Shown here one piece after another: positions 14,307 to 22,169 of a stretch of DNA of 22,169 nucleotides; within the stretch, counting starts at the first letter, position 1; the number at the start of each line of letters is the position of its first letter. Position numbers and translations under genes: made by a program. The notes under the pieces are model-generated. The model was not told the origin of the DNA and searched no databases. It saw only the letters and a list, made by a program, of their open reading frames with translations. Location: assembly GCA_050258095.1 (NCBI GenBank), contig JBLMYD010000082.1, positions 1 to 22,169 on the forward strand, in the 5' to 3' direction. This stretch comes from VRUE01 sp050258095. GTDB taxonomy: Bacteria > Actinomycetota > Thermoleophilia > Solirubrobacterales > 70-9.

Positions 14307-15152
14307 ATTGACTCGGTAGGTCGCAGGCTTCAGAAGGTTGAGATCGGAGAGCAGGCTCTCACCCTGGCACGTCTGTGTCAGTCACGGGCTGCAAACGGCC
14401 TTTTCGCACCCCGCGATGTCGAGGCTCTATTCGATGAAATCGGACTTCCTCGTCCCGCCAGGATTTCAAACTGTTTGGCGGCGCTGCAAAAGAAAGGGTT
14501 GTTGACGCGAGTCAAGGGTGCGAGCGGCACCGCATGGAAGCTGACGCCGGAGGGCAAGGGGCAGGCCGAAGATCTTGCGACGGACATGGATCTAGCCGTA
14601 TTGCTGACGGAGGCGAATGAGCCTGCCGCCACCCTGCTTGGTGAGACGGAGCACCCAGTCATTCCTCCGAGTCTCGCCCCGCCCGCGCTCATCAAGCCCC
14701 TGCACGCATTTCTTGAAGAACACCCTTTCGAGACAAACGTCTTCGGAATGACTCGGTTCCCAGGGCCACAAACCGGCAGCAAGCCCGACCCGATCGGCCC
14801 GGCCCTTGAAGGGGCCAAAAAGGTCTGCGAGAAGCACGGGCTGACGTTCCACCTCGCCTCGGATCGAAGCATTGTCGATGACCTTTGGCCCAACGTTGCG
14901 GCTCACATGTGGGGCTGTCGTTATGGGATCGCGTTCTTCGAGGCGGTGAGCGACAAGGGCCTCAACTACAACCTGAACATCGAGGTAGGTAGCTGTCTTG
15001 TCCTTGGGCGACGACTTGCCCTGCTGAAGGATGAGTCGCTAAAGGTCATGCCAACGGACCTGGTTGGCCAAATCTTCTATGAAGTGAAGCTCGACCAACC
15101 GAGCACTGTGACCAAAACGCTAGAGGATTGGATTAGCAGCAGCTTGACCTGA
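14307..15152 (+). CDS. Winged-helix plus TIR-like/deoxyribosyltransferase-like nucleotide-binding protein
   Basis: About 281 aa if started at ATT 14307. Residues ~13-82 form a winged helix (EALFDEIGLPRPARISNCLA, then LQKKGLLTRVKG). Residues ~143-281 show a Rossmann-like alternation: strand NVFGMTRF (144-151), helix ALEGAKKVCEKHGL, strand TFHLASD with D186, helix DDLWPNVAAHMWGCRYG, strand IAFFE, then N-x-N-x-E226-x-G followed by LVLGRRLALLKD and MPTDLVGQIFYE. This is the layout of TIR-like/nucleoside-deoxyribosyltransferase-like proteins, in which the NxNxxxExG-type Glu is often catalytic (family knowledge; assignment by pattern only). The only canonical start in frame is TTG 14475, which would cut the winged helix; the frame is open upstream to 14184 with no ATG, GTG or TTG. 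It follows the previous gene by 4 nt. Confidence 0.65.
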   Translation: MDSVGRRLQKVEIGEQALTLARLCQSRAANGLFAPRDVEALFDEIGLPRPARISNCLAALQKKGLLTRVKGASGTAWKLTPEGKGQAEDLATDMDLAVLLTEANEPAATLLGETEHPVIPPSLAPPALIKPLHAFLEEHPFETNVFGMTRFPGPQTGSKPDPIGPALEGAKKVCEKHGLTFHLASDRSIVDDLWPNVAAHMWGCRYGIAFFEAVSDKGLNYNLNIEVGSCLVLGRRLALLKDESLKVMPTDLVGQIFYEVKLDQPSTVTKTLEDWISSSLT

Positions 15153-15214
15153 CCAGCGGTACCTAGGACAGTGAGGACGCTCGGCCATAGCGCGAATTGA
15201 AGACACTTAAAGAC

Positions 15215-15234
15215 TGTGGCCGTCTGAGGCCACA
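15215..15234 (+). terminator. Hairpin, possible terminator of the two-gene module
   Basis: A perfect 7-bp inverted repeat TGTGGCC / GGCCACA with a 6-nt loop lies about 60 nt after the stop of the wHTH/TIR-like gene. No T run follows, so a terminator role is only likely from position. Confidence 0.4.
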
Positions 15235-15310
15235 ATCGGGTGAATAGTGCGTTGAGATACCGCACCTGCTATTGATTTCTATGATTGGTAGATATACTTA
15301 TTCTGATATA

Positions 15311-15388
15311 GGGCCTGAGTCGGCTCTTTCGATGGCTTCCGGCGCGACTCAAATCCGTCCGTCGCTGGTTCGAGTCTAGGTCGGTCCA
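15311..15388 (+). pseudogene. Degenerate tRNA-like sequence (possible integration-site remnant)
   Basis: A 78-bp stretch with a tRNA-like 3' half. CTCAAAT resembles an anticodon loop (CAA, Leu, if real). GGTTCGAGTC is a textbook T-loop with a partly paired T stem, and TCGGTCC followed by A looks like an acceptor 3' strand and discriminator. The 5' GGGCCTG can pair with TCGGTCC at six of seven positions including wobbles. The D-arm is not recognisable and one T-stem pair is broken, so this is not a functional tRNA as read. Such 3' tRNA fragments are commonly left by integrating elements. Confidence 0.4.
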
Positions 15389-15510
15389 TTGACGAACGCT
15401 CCGGGTTGCGATCAGCGACCTCAGCATCGAATTTAGAGGAAGACGCGGAGGTTGTCTGTGTCGCCGTTCGCGCATCCAGCGATTGAAAGCCCCATGTCAA
15501 ACCTCGGTCA

Positions 15511-15897
15511 TCAGCAGAGAGCATTGCCTGCCCACCGACCGACTTCATCGACCAGCTCAACGGTCGCCTCGCGGTCGAGCGGCTCGGCATCGAGCAATTC
15601 GTCGTAGCGCATCGGCACGGCGTAGATGGTCAGCTCATCGAGTTGTTCTGCATTCGCGGGCAGCTCGGCGCCGTCGTTCTGCAAGAGCTGGAGAAGGCGG
15701 CCGATGTCGTGGATTCGGACTTCGTCCATGCCCCGGTGCGCCATCAGCGCCTTCAACCACTTCTCGATTGCCTGCTGGGCGTGGAAGCCGATGATCTCGT
15801 CGGTTATCTCAGGGTTGCCCGCGAGTTCGCGGACGGCGATCGCATCAGCCTCCGCCTTCCGGGCCAGGACGGCCGTCTGGTTGGTGCCCTCAGGCAT
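15511..15897 (-). CDS. HEPN-domain protein, partner of the nucleotidyltransferase
   Basis: A 128-aa helical HEPN-domain protein. The core block FHAQQAIEKWLKALMAHRG, then RIHDIGRLLQLL and a late MRYDELL match the PF05168-type HEPN fold. HEPN proteins paired with minimal nucleotidyltransferases are often RNase toxins or substrates of nucleotidylation. The typical catalytic Rx4-6H motif near the C-terminus is not obvious here, so RNase activity is doubtful. The ATG overlaps the end of the nucleotidyltransferase gene by 8 nt, the usual arrangement for such pairs. The longer upstream frame is a shadow of that gene. Confidence 0.82.
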   Translation of the reverse strand: MPEGTNQTAVLARKAEADAIAVRELAGNPEITDEIIGFHAQQAIEKWLKALMAHRGMDEVRIHDIGRLLQLLQNDGAELPANAEQLDELTIYAVPMRYDELLDAEPLDREATVELVDEVGRWAGNALC

Positions 15898-16207
15898 CGA
15901 CGAGGACACGGCCGTCTCGGAGCGCCTCGTTGACCATCGTGCCCGGGACATTGCCCCACTCGTCAACGTGACTGGCGCTGACGACAACGACGTCGAGGGC
16001 AACTTCAAGACTGCGCAGCTCACGACGCAGGCGAGCCGACTCGGCTCGGCGCTTCGTGACCTCGCCGGGCTCGATGACGAGCAGGTCGAGGTCGCTGTCC
16101 GGGAGGGCCTCGCCGCGGGCGCGCGAGCCGAAGAGGATCACCCGCGCTCCGGGCGCCGCCCTGGCCAGTCGCTTCCCGGCCTCCTCGATCAACCTCTCGT
16201 TCGTCAT
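15890..16207 (-). CDS. Minimal nucleotidyltransferase (MNT-type)
   Basis: A 105-aa DNA-polymerase-beta-superfamily nucleotidyltransferase. The signature G27-S28-x10-D39-x-D41 (FGSRARGEALPDSDLDLL) is complete and the third acidic residue is D72 (ALDVVVVS), so it should be catalytically active. In MNT-HEPN pairs the nucleotidyltransferase acts as antitoxin, for example by AMPylating the HEPN partner (established for some systems). The 8-nt overlap with the HEPN gene supports the pairing. It is divergent from the Xre-RES pair, sharing a ~100-bp intergenic region with repeated TTGACGGGGT. Confidence 0.85.
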   Translation of the reverse strand: MTNERLIEEAGKRLARAAPGARVILFGSRARGEALPDSDLDLLVIEPGEVTKRRAESARLRRELRSLEVALDVVVVSASHVDEWGNVPGTMVNEALRDGRVLVDA

Positions 16208-16229
16208 GACGTCAAGGTAGCCCACCGTC

Positions 16230-16287
16230 TTGACGGGGTCGGGTTCGTCGTCCCATCCGTCCTCCTCTCCTTGAACGTTGACGGGGT
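16230..16287. repeat. Direct repeats TTGACGGGGT between two divergent toxin-antitoxin pairs
   Basis: Two exact copies of TTGACGGGGT at 16230-16239 and 16278-16287, 48 bp apart, with further TTGAACG and TTGACG copies beside the second (16271-16292). They lie in the shared region between the nucleotidyltransferase and Xre genes and overlap the Xre promoter spacer, making them candidate operator sites. Confidence 0.5.
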
Positions 16288-16299
16288 TGACGCTAAGCT
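16271..16299 (+). promoter_or_regulatory. Promoter of the Xre-RES pair
   Basis: TTGAAC (16271-16276) and TAAGCT (16294-16299) are spaced by 17 nt. Transcription would start within a few bases of the ATG at 16308, so the transcript is probably leaderless or nearly so. The TTGACG repeats lie in its spacer. Confidence 0.55.
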
Positions 16300-16307
16300 T
16301 TGAGGCC

Positions 16308-16817
16308 ATGGCATCCAACCCAGCCCTTCTCAACCGCACCGTCGAGGAGTTCCGGCGCACGCTTACCGAGATCGGCGGGCAGCCGAGCTCGGTTGACGAT
16401 GCCGAGGTGCTTGGCCGGCGGGCGGCGATGGTCGTGCTTGCGGGCAGCGCCTGGGAGCGGGCTCTTGGGGAGCTGCTGACGAGTGCTGAGGCACGGGCTC
16501 TGCTCGGAGGGATAAGCCGGGAGGCGCTGCGCAAGCGGGTCGTCAGTGGATCGGTGATCGCACTGCGCGACGACGCCGGTCTGATTCGCTACCCGCGCTG
16601 GCAGTTCGATGCTTCCAGCGGGGCACCCTTCGGGGCAGTCAAGGAGCTCAACGAGATCTTCGGCGATGCGGGGCTCGATTCGTGGACGCTCGCCGCGTTT
16701 GCCACCGCGCCTCAGCCGGAGCTCGACGACCGGACTCCGATCGATGCCTTCGGCGACACGGATCCCGAGCCGCTGCGTCTCTCGGCTCACCGCGCCGTGG
16801 TCGAGTTGAAGCATTGA
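16308..16817 (+). CDS. Xre/MbcA-type antitoxin of a RES-Xre pair
   Basis: A 169-aa protein. A helix-turn-helix-like segment covers about residues 55-100 (LTSAEARALLGGISREALRK, then RYPRWQFD). The C-terminal segment (DSWTLAAFATAPQPELDDRT, then PIDAF) matches the toxin-binding region of Xre/MbcA/ParS antitoxins, where the partner's active site is capped. The chosen ATG follows the predicted promoter by a few bases; an upstream TTG in frame lies inside that promoter. Its stop overlaps the start of the RES gene, which secures the pairing. It likely represses its own operon by binding the adjacent repeats (inference). Confidence 0.82.
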   Translation: MASNPALLNRTVEEFRRTLTEIGGQPSSVDDAEVLGRRAAMVVLAGSAWERALGELLTSAEARALLGGISREALRKRVVSGSVIALRDDAGLIRYPRWQFDASSGAPFGAVKELNEIFGDAGLDSWTLAAFATAPQPELDDRTPIDAFGDTDPEPLRLSAHRAVVELKH

Positions 16818-17413
16818 CGCCGCGCGGCCTTCCCGCGCCCCCAGACGAACTCCCCGAGCTCCCCAGCACGAAGCTCGGGACGATGGCCCTGTGGCGAATC
16901 CATGCGGCCGACGCTGCCCCCTGGTTCTTCGACGTCGGCCCAGACGGCAGGTTCAACCTTGCCGAGTCCGGCACTTGCTACCTCGCCGAGGAGCCGATTG
17001 GCGCCTTCGTCGAGAAGTTCGGGCGCCTGCTGCGTCCCGGCGGGGCAATCCCTGAGCCACTGGTCAACGCGCAACGTCTTTCCAGGCTGCGCCCCCCAAG
17101 GGCGAAGGTCGTCGACTTGACCGACCCAACCGTCCTCGGACTCGTCGGCCTCACCGCAGAGATCCACTCGACGACCGACTACAACCAGACTCAAGGCTGG
17201 GCGCTCGCCCTTCAAGAGGCCGGCTACGCAGGCATTCGCTACAGGGCTCGCCACGACCCGCGGGGGCAGCTGATCTCCATCGCTCTCTTCGGCGCGAGCA
17301 AGCTGCCGAAAGGCGGGGTCACGACGACGGCCGTCCCGGTCGACCTGATCCACGAAGCCTCCTCGACCTTCGCGATCACAGTCCTTCCCAGGCGCCACTC
17401 GCGGCGGGGGTGA
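16814..17413 (+). CDS. RES-domain toxin (NAD-degrading type)
   Basis: A 199-aa RES-domain protein. Characterised RES toxins (MbcT, ParT) destroy NAD+ or ADP-ribosylate targets. Residues matching the family active site are visible: R28 (LWRIH), R46 (DGRFN), Y56 (TCYLAEE) and E67 (AFVEKF), with a later block TQGWALALQEAGYAGIRY. The start is a TTG overlapping the antitoxin stop as TTGA; the frame continues upstream, but as a shadow of the antitoxin gene. Translational coupling keeps toxin behind antitoxin synthesis. The gene converges on the mutase gene with a strong hairpin between. Confidence 0.83.
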   Translation: MTPRGLPAPPDELPELPSTKLGTMALWRIHAADAAPWFFDVGPDGRFNLAESGTCYLAEEPIGAFVEKFGRLLRPGGAIPEPLVNAQRLSRLRPPRAKVVDLTDPTVLGLVGLTAEIHSTTDYNQTQGWALALQEAGYAGIRYRARHDPRGQLISIALFGASKLPKGGVTTTAVPVDLIHEASSTFAITVLPRRHSRRG

Positions 17414-17414
17414 G

Positions 17415-17449
17415 TTCGATACTTGCTGGATTCGCCAGCGAGTGTCGGA
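17415..17449. terminator. Hairpin between convergent RES toxin and mutase genes
   Basis: A 15-bp stem with a few G-T pairs (core CTTGCTGG / CCAGCGAG) and a 5-nt ATTCG loop fills almost the whole gap between two convergent stop codons. No T run follows on either strand. Position suggests a bidirectional transcription stop. Confidence 0.5.
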
Positions 17450-19072
<1,623 letters not shown>

Positions 19073-19236
19073 TGGCGGAGTTTAAGTCAGTGGTTTCTAC
19101 GGTCGCGGGCGGCGGGGTTCACCGGGGCCGATCCGCGGCAATCACCGGTGGCGACAGCTGTCTGCGCATGAAACCGTTCGCCGCCGTTCGGTTCCCTGCC
19201 GAGCGGACAACAGACAAGCGAACAAGAGGAGGCTCA

Positions 19237-19911
19237 ATGCGCAAGGGATTGGAGATCGGAGGAATCGTCGCCGGAATCGTGCTGGTCGCGTTCGGCGTCG
19301 CCGCGATCGTGTTGGGGGCCAATGGCCGGAATACGGTCACGACCGAACTGGAACGACAGAGCATCGTCGGCACGCCCGACATGTCGCCGTCGGCAATCGC
19401 AGCCGAGGCGAAGGAAGCCGGCCTGCCGGCGAGCACCGAACTGCCCAGCTGCGACGTCGCCGAAAAGCCGATCGACTCCGGCGACAGCGCGCGCTGCTTC
19501 GCCTCTTACATGCGGATCCACGCCCTCGAGGCGACGGGAGGCTACGTCTACGCCGAAATGGGCCGCTACGAAGCGAAGCCGAACGCACCGAAGGGCGAAC
19601 TGGCCGCGGGCGGTGGCACCGACAACGAAGAATTCGCCGTCATCGACGCCGAAACCGGGCTGCCGGCCGACAATGCGGCGCGCGAAACCTGGGTCACCGA
19701 GACGGCGCTCTCGACCGCGCTCAACGCCAGCTACATGGCCGACCGGCTCTCGATCTTCGGCATCGTGATCGGGATCGCCCTGCTGCTGACCGGGATCGGC
19801 TTCCTCGTCCTGGCGCTGGGCGGATCGATCCGCGACCCGGAGACCGTGATCCGGTTCCTGCGCTCGCACAAGCCCCACATGCCGCACCGAACGGCGACGC
19901 AGGAGGACTGA
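19237..19911 (+). CDS. Conserved two-TM membrane protein with extracytoplasmic domain
   Basis: A 224-aa protein with a membrane segment at about residues 7-28, a ~135-residue domain predicted outside the membrane, and a second segment at about 168-190 followed by a basic tail. The outer domain has two cysteines (C72, C87) that could form a disulfide. Similar actinobacterial proteins are sometimes labelled 'aromatic ring-opening dioxygenase LigA', which nothing in this sequence supports. The ATG is well supported by AGGAGG five bases upstream; the longer frame starting near 19045 is not needed. It is divergent from icmA and convergent with the HAD phosphatase. Confidence 0.8.
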   Translation: MRKGLEIGGIVAGIVLVAFGVAAIVLGANGRNTVTTELERQSIVGTPDMSPSAIAAEAKEAGLPASTELPSCDVAEKPIDSGDSARCFASYMRIHALEATGGYVYAEMGRYEAKPNAPKGELAAGGGTDNEEFAVIDAETGLPADNAARETWVTETALSTALNASYMADRLSIFGIVIGIALLLTGIGFLVLALGGSIRDPETVIRFLRSHKPHMPHRTATQED

Positions 19912-19930
19912 GCTCCGCATCCCCTCCATT

Positions 19931-19975
19931 GGTGCAACGCGTTTGCGGCCCATAAGGCGGCAAACGCGTTGCACC
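19931..19975. terminator. Perfect 16-bp inverted repeat between convergent genes
   Basis: GGTGCAACGCGTTTGC (19931-19946) and its exact reverse complement (19960-19975) flank a 13-nt loop. The repeat lies between the convergent membrane-protein and HAD genes, 19 nt after one stop and 4 nt before the other. No T run follows, so it may be a bidirectional terminator or a copy of a dispersed repeat. Confidence 0.6.
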
Positions 19976-19979
19976 CGCG

Positions 19980-20765
19980 TCAGCGGCGGGGCGGGAAGCG
20001 CCGCGGCGGAGCCTTGCGGCGGGCGGCGATGCGGGTGCCGCCGAAGCCGGCGACCGTCGCCAGCAGGGTGACGGCGATCGCGACGAGGCGGCGGCCGAGG
20101 CGCTCGAAGCGCAGCGTCTGCCAGCCCTCCTCGCGGGCGATCTCGAGCAGCGGCGGATCGGGGTTGACGACCACCGGGTTGCCGACGGCGCGCAGCATCG
20201 GCAGGTCGGAGATCGAGTCCGAGTAGGCATAGGAGGCGTCGAGGTCGATGTCGTGCGCGGCGGCGAACTGCTCGAGCGCCTCGACCTTGCCCGGCCCGTA
20301 GACGAAGGGGCCGTCGAAACGGCCGGTGAGGGCGCCGTCCTCGCCGACCTCGTAGCGGGTGCCGACGCCGCCGTCCATGCCGAGCACGGCGGCGAGCGGT
20401 TCGACCACGCCGCTGCCGGCGGCGCTGACGATGAAGGTCGGCCGGCCGGCGTCCTGGTGGGCGTAGACCTCGTCGAGCATCTGCGGGTAGACGCGCGGCA
20501 GGATCGCCGCCATCACCTCGGGGTTCATCCGTTCGAAGCTCGATGCGGGGACGCCGGCGATCAGCTCGCGGGCGACGCGCAGCACCTCGGCGGTGCGCTC
20601 GTCGGTCGTGCCGCGCAGGCGGTAGCGCAGGTGCTCGACGCCCCAGCCGGCCAGCTGACGGCGGCGGACGAGCCCGTGCCGCCGCGCGACGCGGGCGAAC
20701 TGCATCCCGCTAGACCCCGCCATAAGGGTCTTATCCAGGTCGAAGAAAGCTGCGGCTCGGCTCAT
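19980..20765 (-). CDS. HAD-superfamily IB phosphatase (SerB-like), membrane-anchored
   Basis: A 261-aa HAD hydrolase of subfamily IB. Motif I is FFDLDKTL with nucleophile D9 and acid D11; motif II is FIVSAAGSG; the motif III Lys is in YGPGKVEAL; motif IV is YSDSISDLPML. These residues fit an active phosphomonoesterase related to phosphoserine phosphatase, but the helical cap differs from SerB and the substrate is unknown. A hydrophobic helix near residues 228-245 and an Arg/Pro-rich tail suggest a C-terminal membrane anchor with the enzyme on the inner face. The ATG has GAGGG five bases upstream. It follows the thiolase gene on the same strand with a gap of about 136 nt, so co-transcription is possible. 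Confidence 0.88.
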   Translation of the reverse strand: MSRAAAFFDLDKTLMAGSSGMQFARVARRHGLVRRRQLAGWGVEHLRYRLRGTTDERTAEVLRVARELIAGVPASSFERMNPEVMAAILPRVYPQMLDEVYAHQDAGRPTFIVSAAGSGVVEPLAAVLGMDGGVGTRYEVGEDGALTGRFDGPFVYGPGKVEALEQFAAAHDIDLDASYAYSDSISDLPMLRAVGNPVVVNPDPPLLEIAREEGWQTLRFERLGRRLVAIAVTLLATVAGFGGTRIAARRKAPPRRFPPRR

Positions 20766-20901
20766 TGCGTCCCTCGAACGGCCGCGAAAACCAAGCAGGT
20801 CGGGGGACGCAGGGAGCGAGGTGAGGGGAGCGCACTAACTGGTGCGTGACCCGATCCGAGCGACCGAGGACCCCGAGATGCGCCGGTTTGCAGCGGCCGC
20901 G

Positions 20902-22086
20902 CTACTGCGAGGCCACCTCCAACACGATCGCGTCGCCCTGGCCGCCGCCGCTGCAGATCGCCGCGACGCCGAGGCCGCCGCCGCGTCGGCCCAGCTCGTG
21001 GACGAGCGAGCCGACGATGCGGGCGCCGGAAGCGCCGATCGGGTGGCCGAGCGCGATCGCGCCGCCGTTGACGTTGACGTTGTCCTCGTCGACGCCGAGC
21101 ATCCGCATCGAGTTGAGGGCGACCGAGGCGAAGGCCTCGTTGATCTCCCAGAGGTCGACGTCCTCGGGGCTCTTGCCGATCTTCTCCAGCGCCTGCTTCG
21201 CCGCGTTGGCCGGAGTTTTCGCCAGGTAGGGGAAGTCGTCGGCGACCGTGCCGTAGGAGACGACGCGGGCGAGCGGCGTGCGGCCCTCCTTCTCGGCCCA
21301 CTCCGCGGAGGCGACGACCACGGCGCCGGCGCCGTCGTTGACGCCGGGCGCGTTGCCGGCCGTGTGCGTCGCGTCCTCGCCGCCGATCGCGCGCAGCCCG
21401 GCCAGGGTCTCGACCGTCGTCTCGGGACGGATCGCCTCGTCGACCTCGATCGTGTTCTCGCCCTTGCGCGACTTGACCGTGACGCCGGCGATCTCCTCGG
21501 CGAGGCGGCCGGCATCGGTCGCCTCGGCGGCGAGCCGGTGCGAGCGCTCGGCGAAGCGGTCCATGTCGGCGCGGGTGATCTCCAGCTCGTTGGAGACCTC
21601 GCTCGCCTCGTTGATCATCTGCTTTTCGGTGAAGGGGTTGGTGAGGCCGTCGTGGACCATCGCGTCGATCGTCTCGACGTGGCCCATGCGGTAGCCGAAG
21701 CGGGCGCCCGGCAGCAGGTGCGGGGCGCGACTCATCGACTCCATGCCGCCGGTGACGGCGACCTCGGTGTCGCCGGCGCGAATCGCCATGTCGGCGATGC
21801 CGAGCGAGCGCATGCCCGAGGCGCAGACCTTGTTGATCGTCTCCGAGGGCACCTCCTTGGGGATGCCGCCCTTGATCTGGGCCTGGCGCGAGGGGATCTG
21901 CCCCTGGCCGGCCTGCAGGACCTGGCCGAAGATGACCTGCTGGACCTGCTCGGCGCCAACGCCGGAGCGCTCCAGCGCAGCCTCGATCACATGGCCGCCG
22001 AGGTCGGTGGCTTCGAGGGAGGAGAGGGTTCCGCCCATCTTGCCGAAGGGCGTGCGCGCTGTTCCGAGGATGACTGTGCCGGGCAT
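20902..22086 (-). CDS. Acetyl-CoA acetyltransferase (thiolase)
   Basis: A 394-aa thiolase joining or cleaving acetyl-CoA units at the end of beta-oxidation or the start of acetoacetyl-CoA synthesis. The catalytic residues fall at classical positions: acyl-accepting C88 (INKVCASGMRS), H348 (GGAIALGHPIGASGAR) and C378 (CSGGGQGDA), with NEAFAS ahead of them. Length equals that of characterised biosynthetic/degradative thiolases. The ATG has an AAGG run about eight bases upstream. Its closeness to the mutase and ETF genes fits a role in acyl-CoA breakdown, though sequence alone cannot separate acetoacetyl-CoA thiolase from longer-chain 3-ketoacyl-CoA thiolase. Confidence 0.94.
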   Translation of the reverse strand: MPGTVILGTARTPFGKMGGTLSSLEATDLGGHVIEAALERSGVGAEQVQQVIFGQVLQAGQGQIPSRQAQIKGGIPKEVPSETINKVCASGMRSLGIADMAIRAGDTEVAVTGGMESMSRAPHLLPGARFGYRMGHVETIDAMVHDGLTNPFTEKQMINEASEVSNELEITRADMDRFAERSHRLAAEATDAGRLAEEIAGVTVKSRKGENTIEVDEAIRPETTVETLAGLRAIGGEDATHTAGNAPGVNDGAGAVVVASAEWAEKEGRTPLARVVSYGTVADDFPYLAKTPANAAKQALEKIGKSPEDVDLWEINEAFASVALNSMRMLGVDEDNVNVNGGAIALGHPIGASGARIVGSLVHELGRRGGGLGVAAICSGGGQGDAIVLEVASQ

Positions 22087-22169
22087 TTGGCTGCCTTTCT
22101 TCTAGTGGTTATGCCGGATCTCGGCTCGATAGAGGAGGGCCGCCTGGCCCAACGGGGACGATAGCGCGC

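Larger units (their letters stand above)
15153..15510. other. Non-coding stretch with hairpin, AT-rich segment and tRNA-like remnant
   Basis: No convincing gene is present in these ~360 bases. They hold a hairpin after the wHTH/TIR-like gene, a markedly AT-rich segment (about 15270-15312), and a tRNA-like sequence. Short frames across it are compositionally poor. This junction separates the two-gene module from the toxin-antitoxin genes. Confidence 0.6.

Noticed and set aside
15279..15590. Minus-strand frames containing DSNQRRTDLSRAG-like sequence
   Set aside because: This is the familiar false translation across a tRNA 3' end and fits the tRNA-like remnant rather than a gene.
16814..17413. 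Possible loss of an active-site residue in the RES toxin
   Set aside because: On comparison with MbcT-type toxins the Arg, Arg, Tyr and Glu positions are all present; the Ala in YRAR is not a reliable sign of inactivation.
22087..22169. GGGCCGCCTGGCCC-like symmetry upstream of the thiolase
   Set aside because: Short and GC-rich, expected by chance here; no promoter boxes could be assigned with confidence.

Overview
The window looks like chromosomal DNA of a very high-GC actinobacterium. The pairing of rpmE with a DUF1385 membrane protein, strong GC preference at third codon positions, frequent GTG/TTG starts and short gene overlaps fit the Thermoleophilia (Solirubrobacterales-like) lineage. 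This placement is an inference; no rRNA or intact tRNA gene is present to anchor it.

Layout. (1) 63-1298, minus: ribosomal protein L31 (rpmE) followed by a DUF1385 membrane protein. (2) 1327-3704, plus: a membrane-bound GGDEF diguanylate cyclase overlapping an alpha/beta hydrolase, closed by an intrinsic terminator; a short orphan reading frame follows at 3807. (3) 3911-8132, minus: a glycan/glycolipid cassette of three genes overlapping by 1-4 nt: a DegT-type PLP aminotransferase, a 783-aa fusion of an NAD-dependent sugar epimerase with an MGDG-synthase-like glycosyltransferase and a C-terminal membrane helix, and a NodB polysaccharide deacetylase. (4) 8089-9485, minus: a DMT-type transporter and two small membrane proteins. 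(5) 9554-13061, minus: etfB-etfA-ETF:quinone oxidoreductase behind a readable promoter carrying a TetR-type operator. (6) 13156-13575, minus: the separate cobalamin-binding subunit of an acyl-CoA mutase. (7) 13790-17413: an accessory island with a two-gene wHTH/TIR-like system, a tRNA-like remnant, a nucleotidyltransferase-HEPN pair and a divergent Xre-RES toxin-antitoxin pair. (8) 17450-19072, minus: the catalytic subunit of the same mutase type. (9) 19237-22086: a two-TM membrane protein (plus), a HAD-IB phosphatase and an acetyl-CoA acetyltransferase (both minus).

How it fits together. The mutase subunits, ETF, ETF dehydrogenase and thiolase form an acyl-CoA catabolic neighbourhood. The mutase carries Phe and Gln at the two positions that separate isobutyryl-CoA mutase from methylmalonyl-CoA mutase, so it probably interconverts isobutyryl-CoA and n-butyryl-CoA, feeding beta-oxidation whose electrons leave through ETF and its quinone oxidoreductase. 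The accessory island sits exactly between the two mutase subunit genes and has probably split an icmA-icmB locus.

Best candidates for undescribed biology are the two-gene wHTH/TIR-like module (13790-15152), the epimerase-glycosyltransferase fusion cassette (3911-8132), and an ETF dehydrogenase lacking one of the four expected iron-sulfur cysteines.
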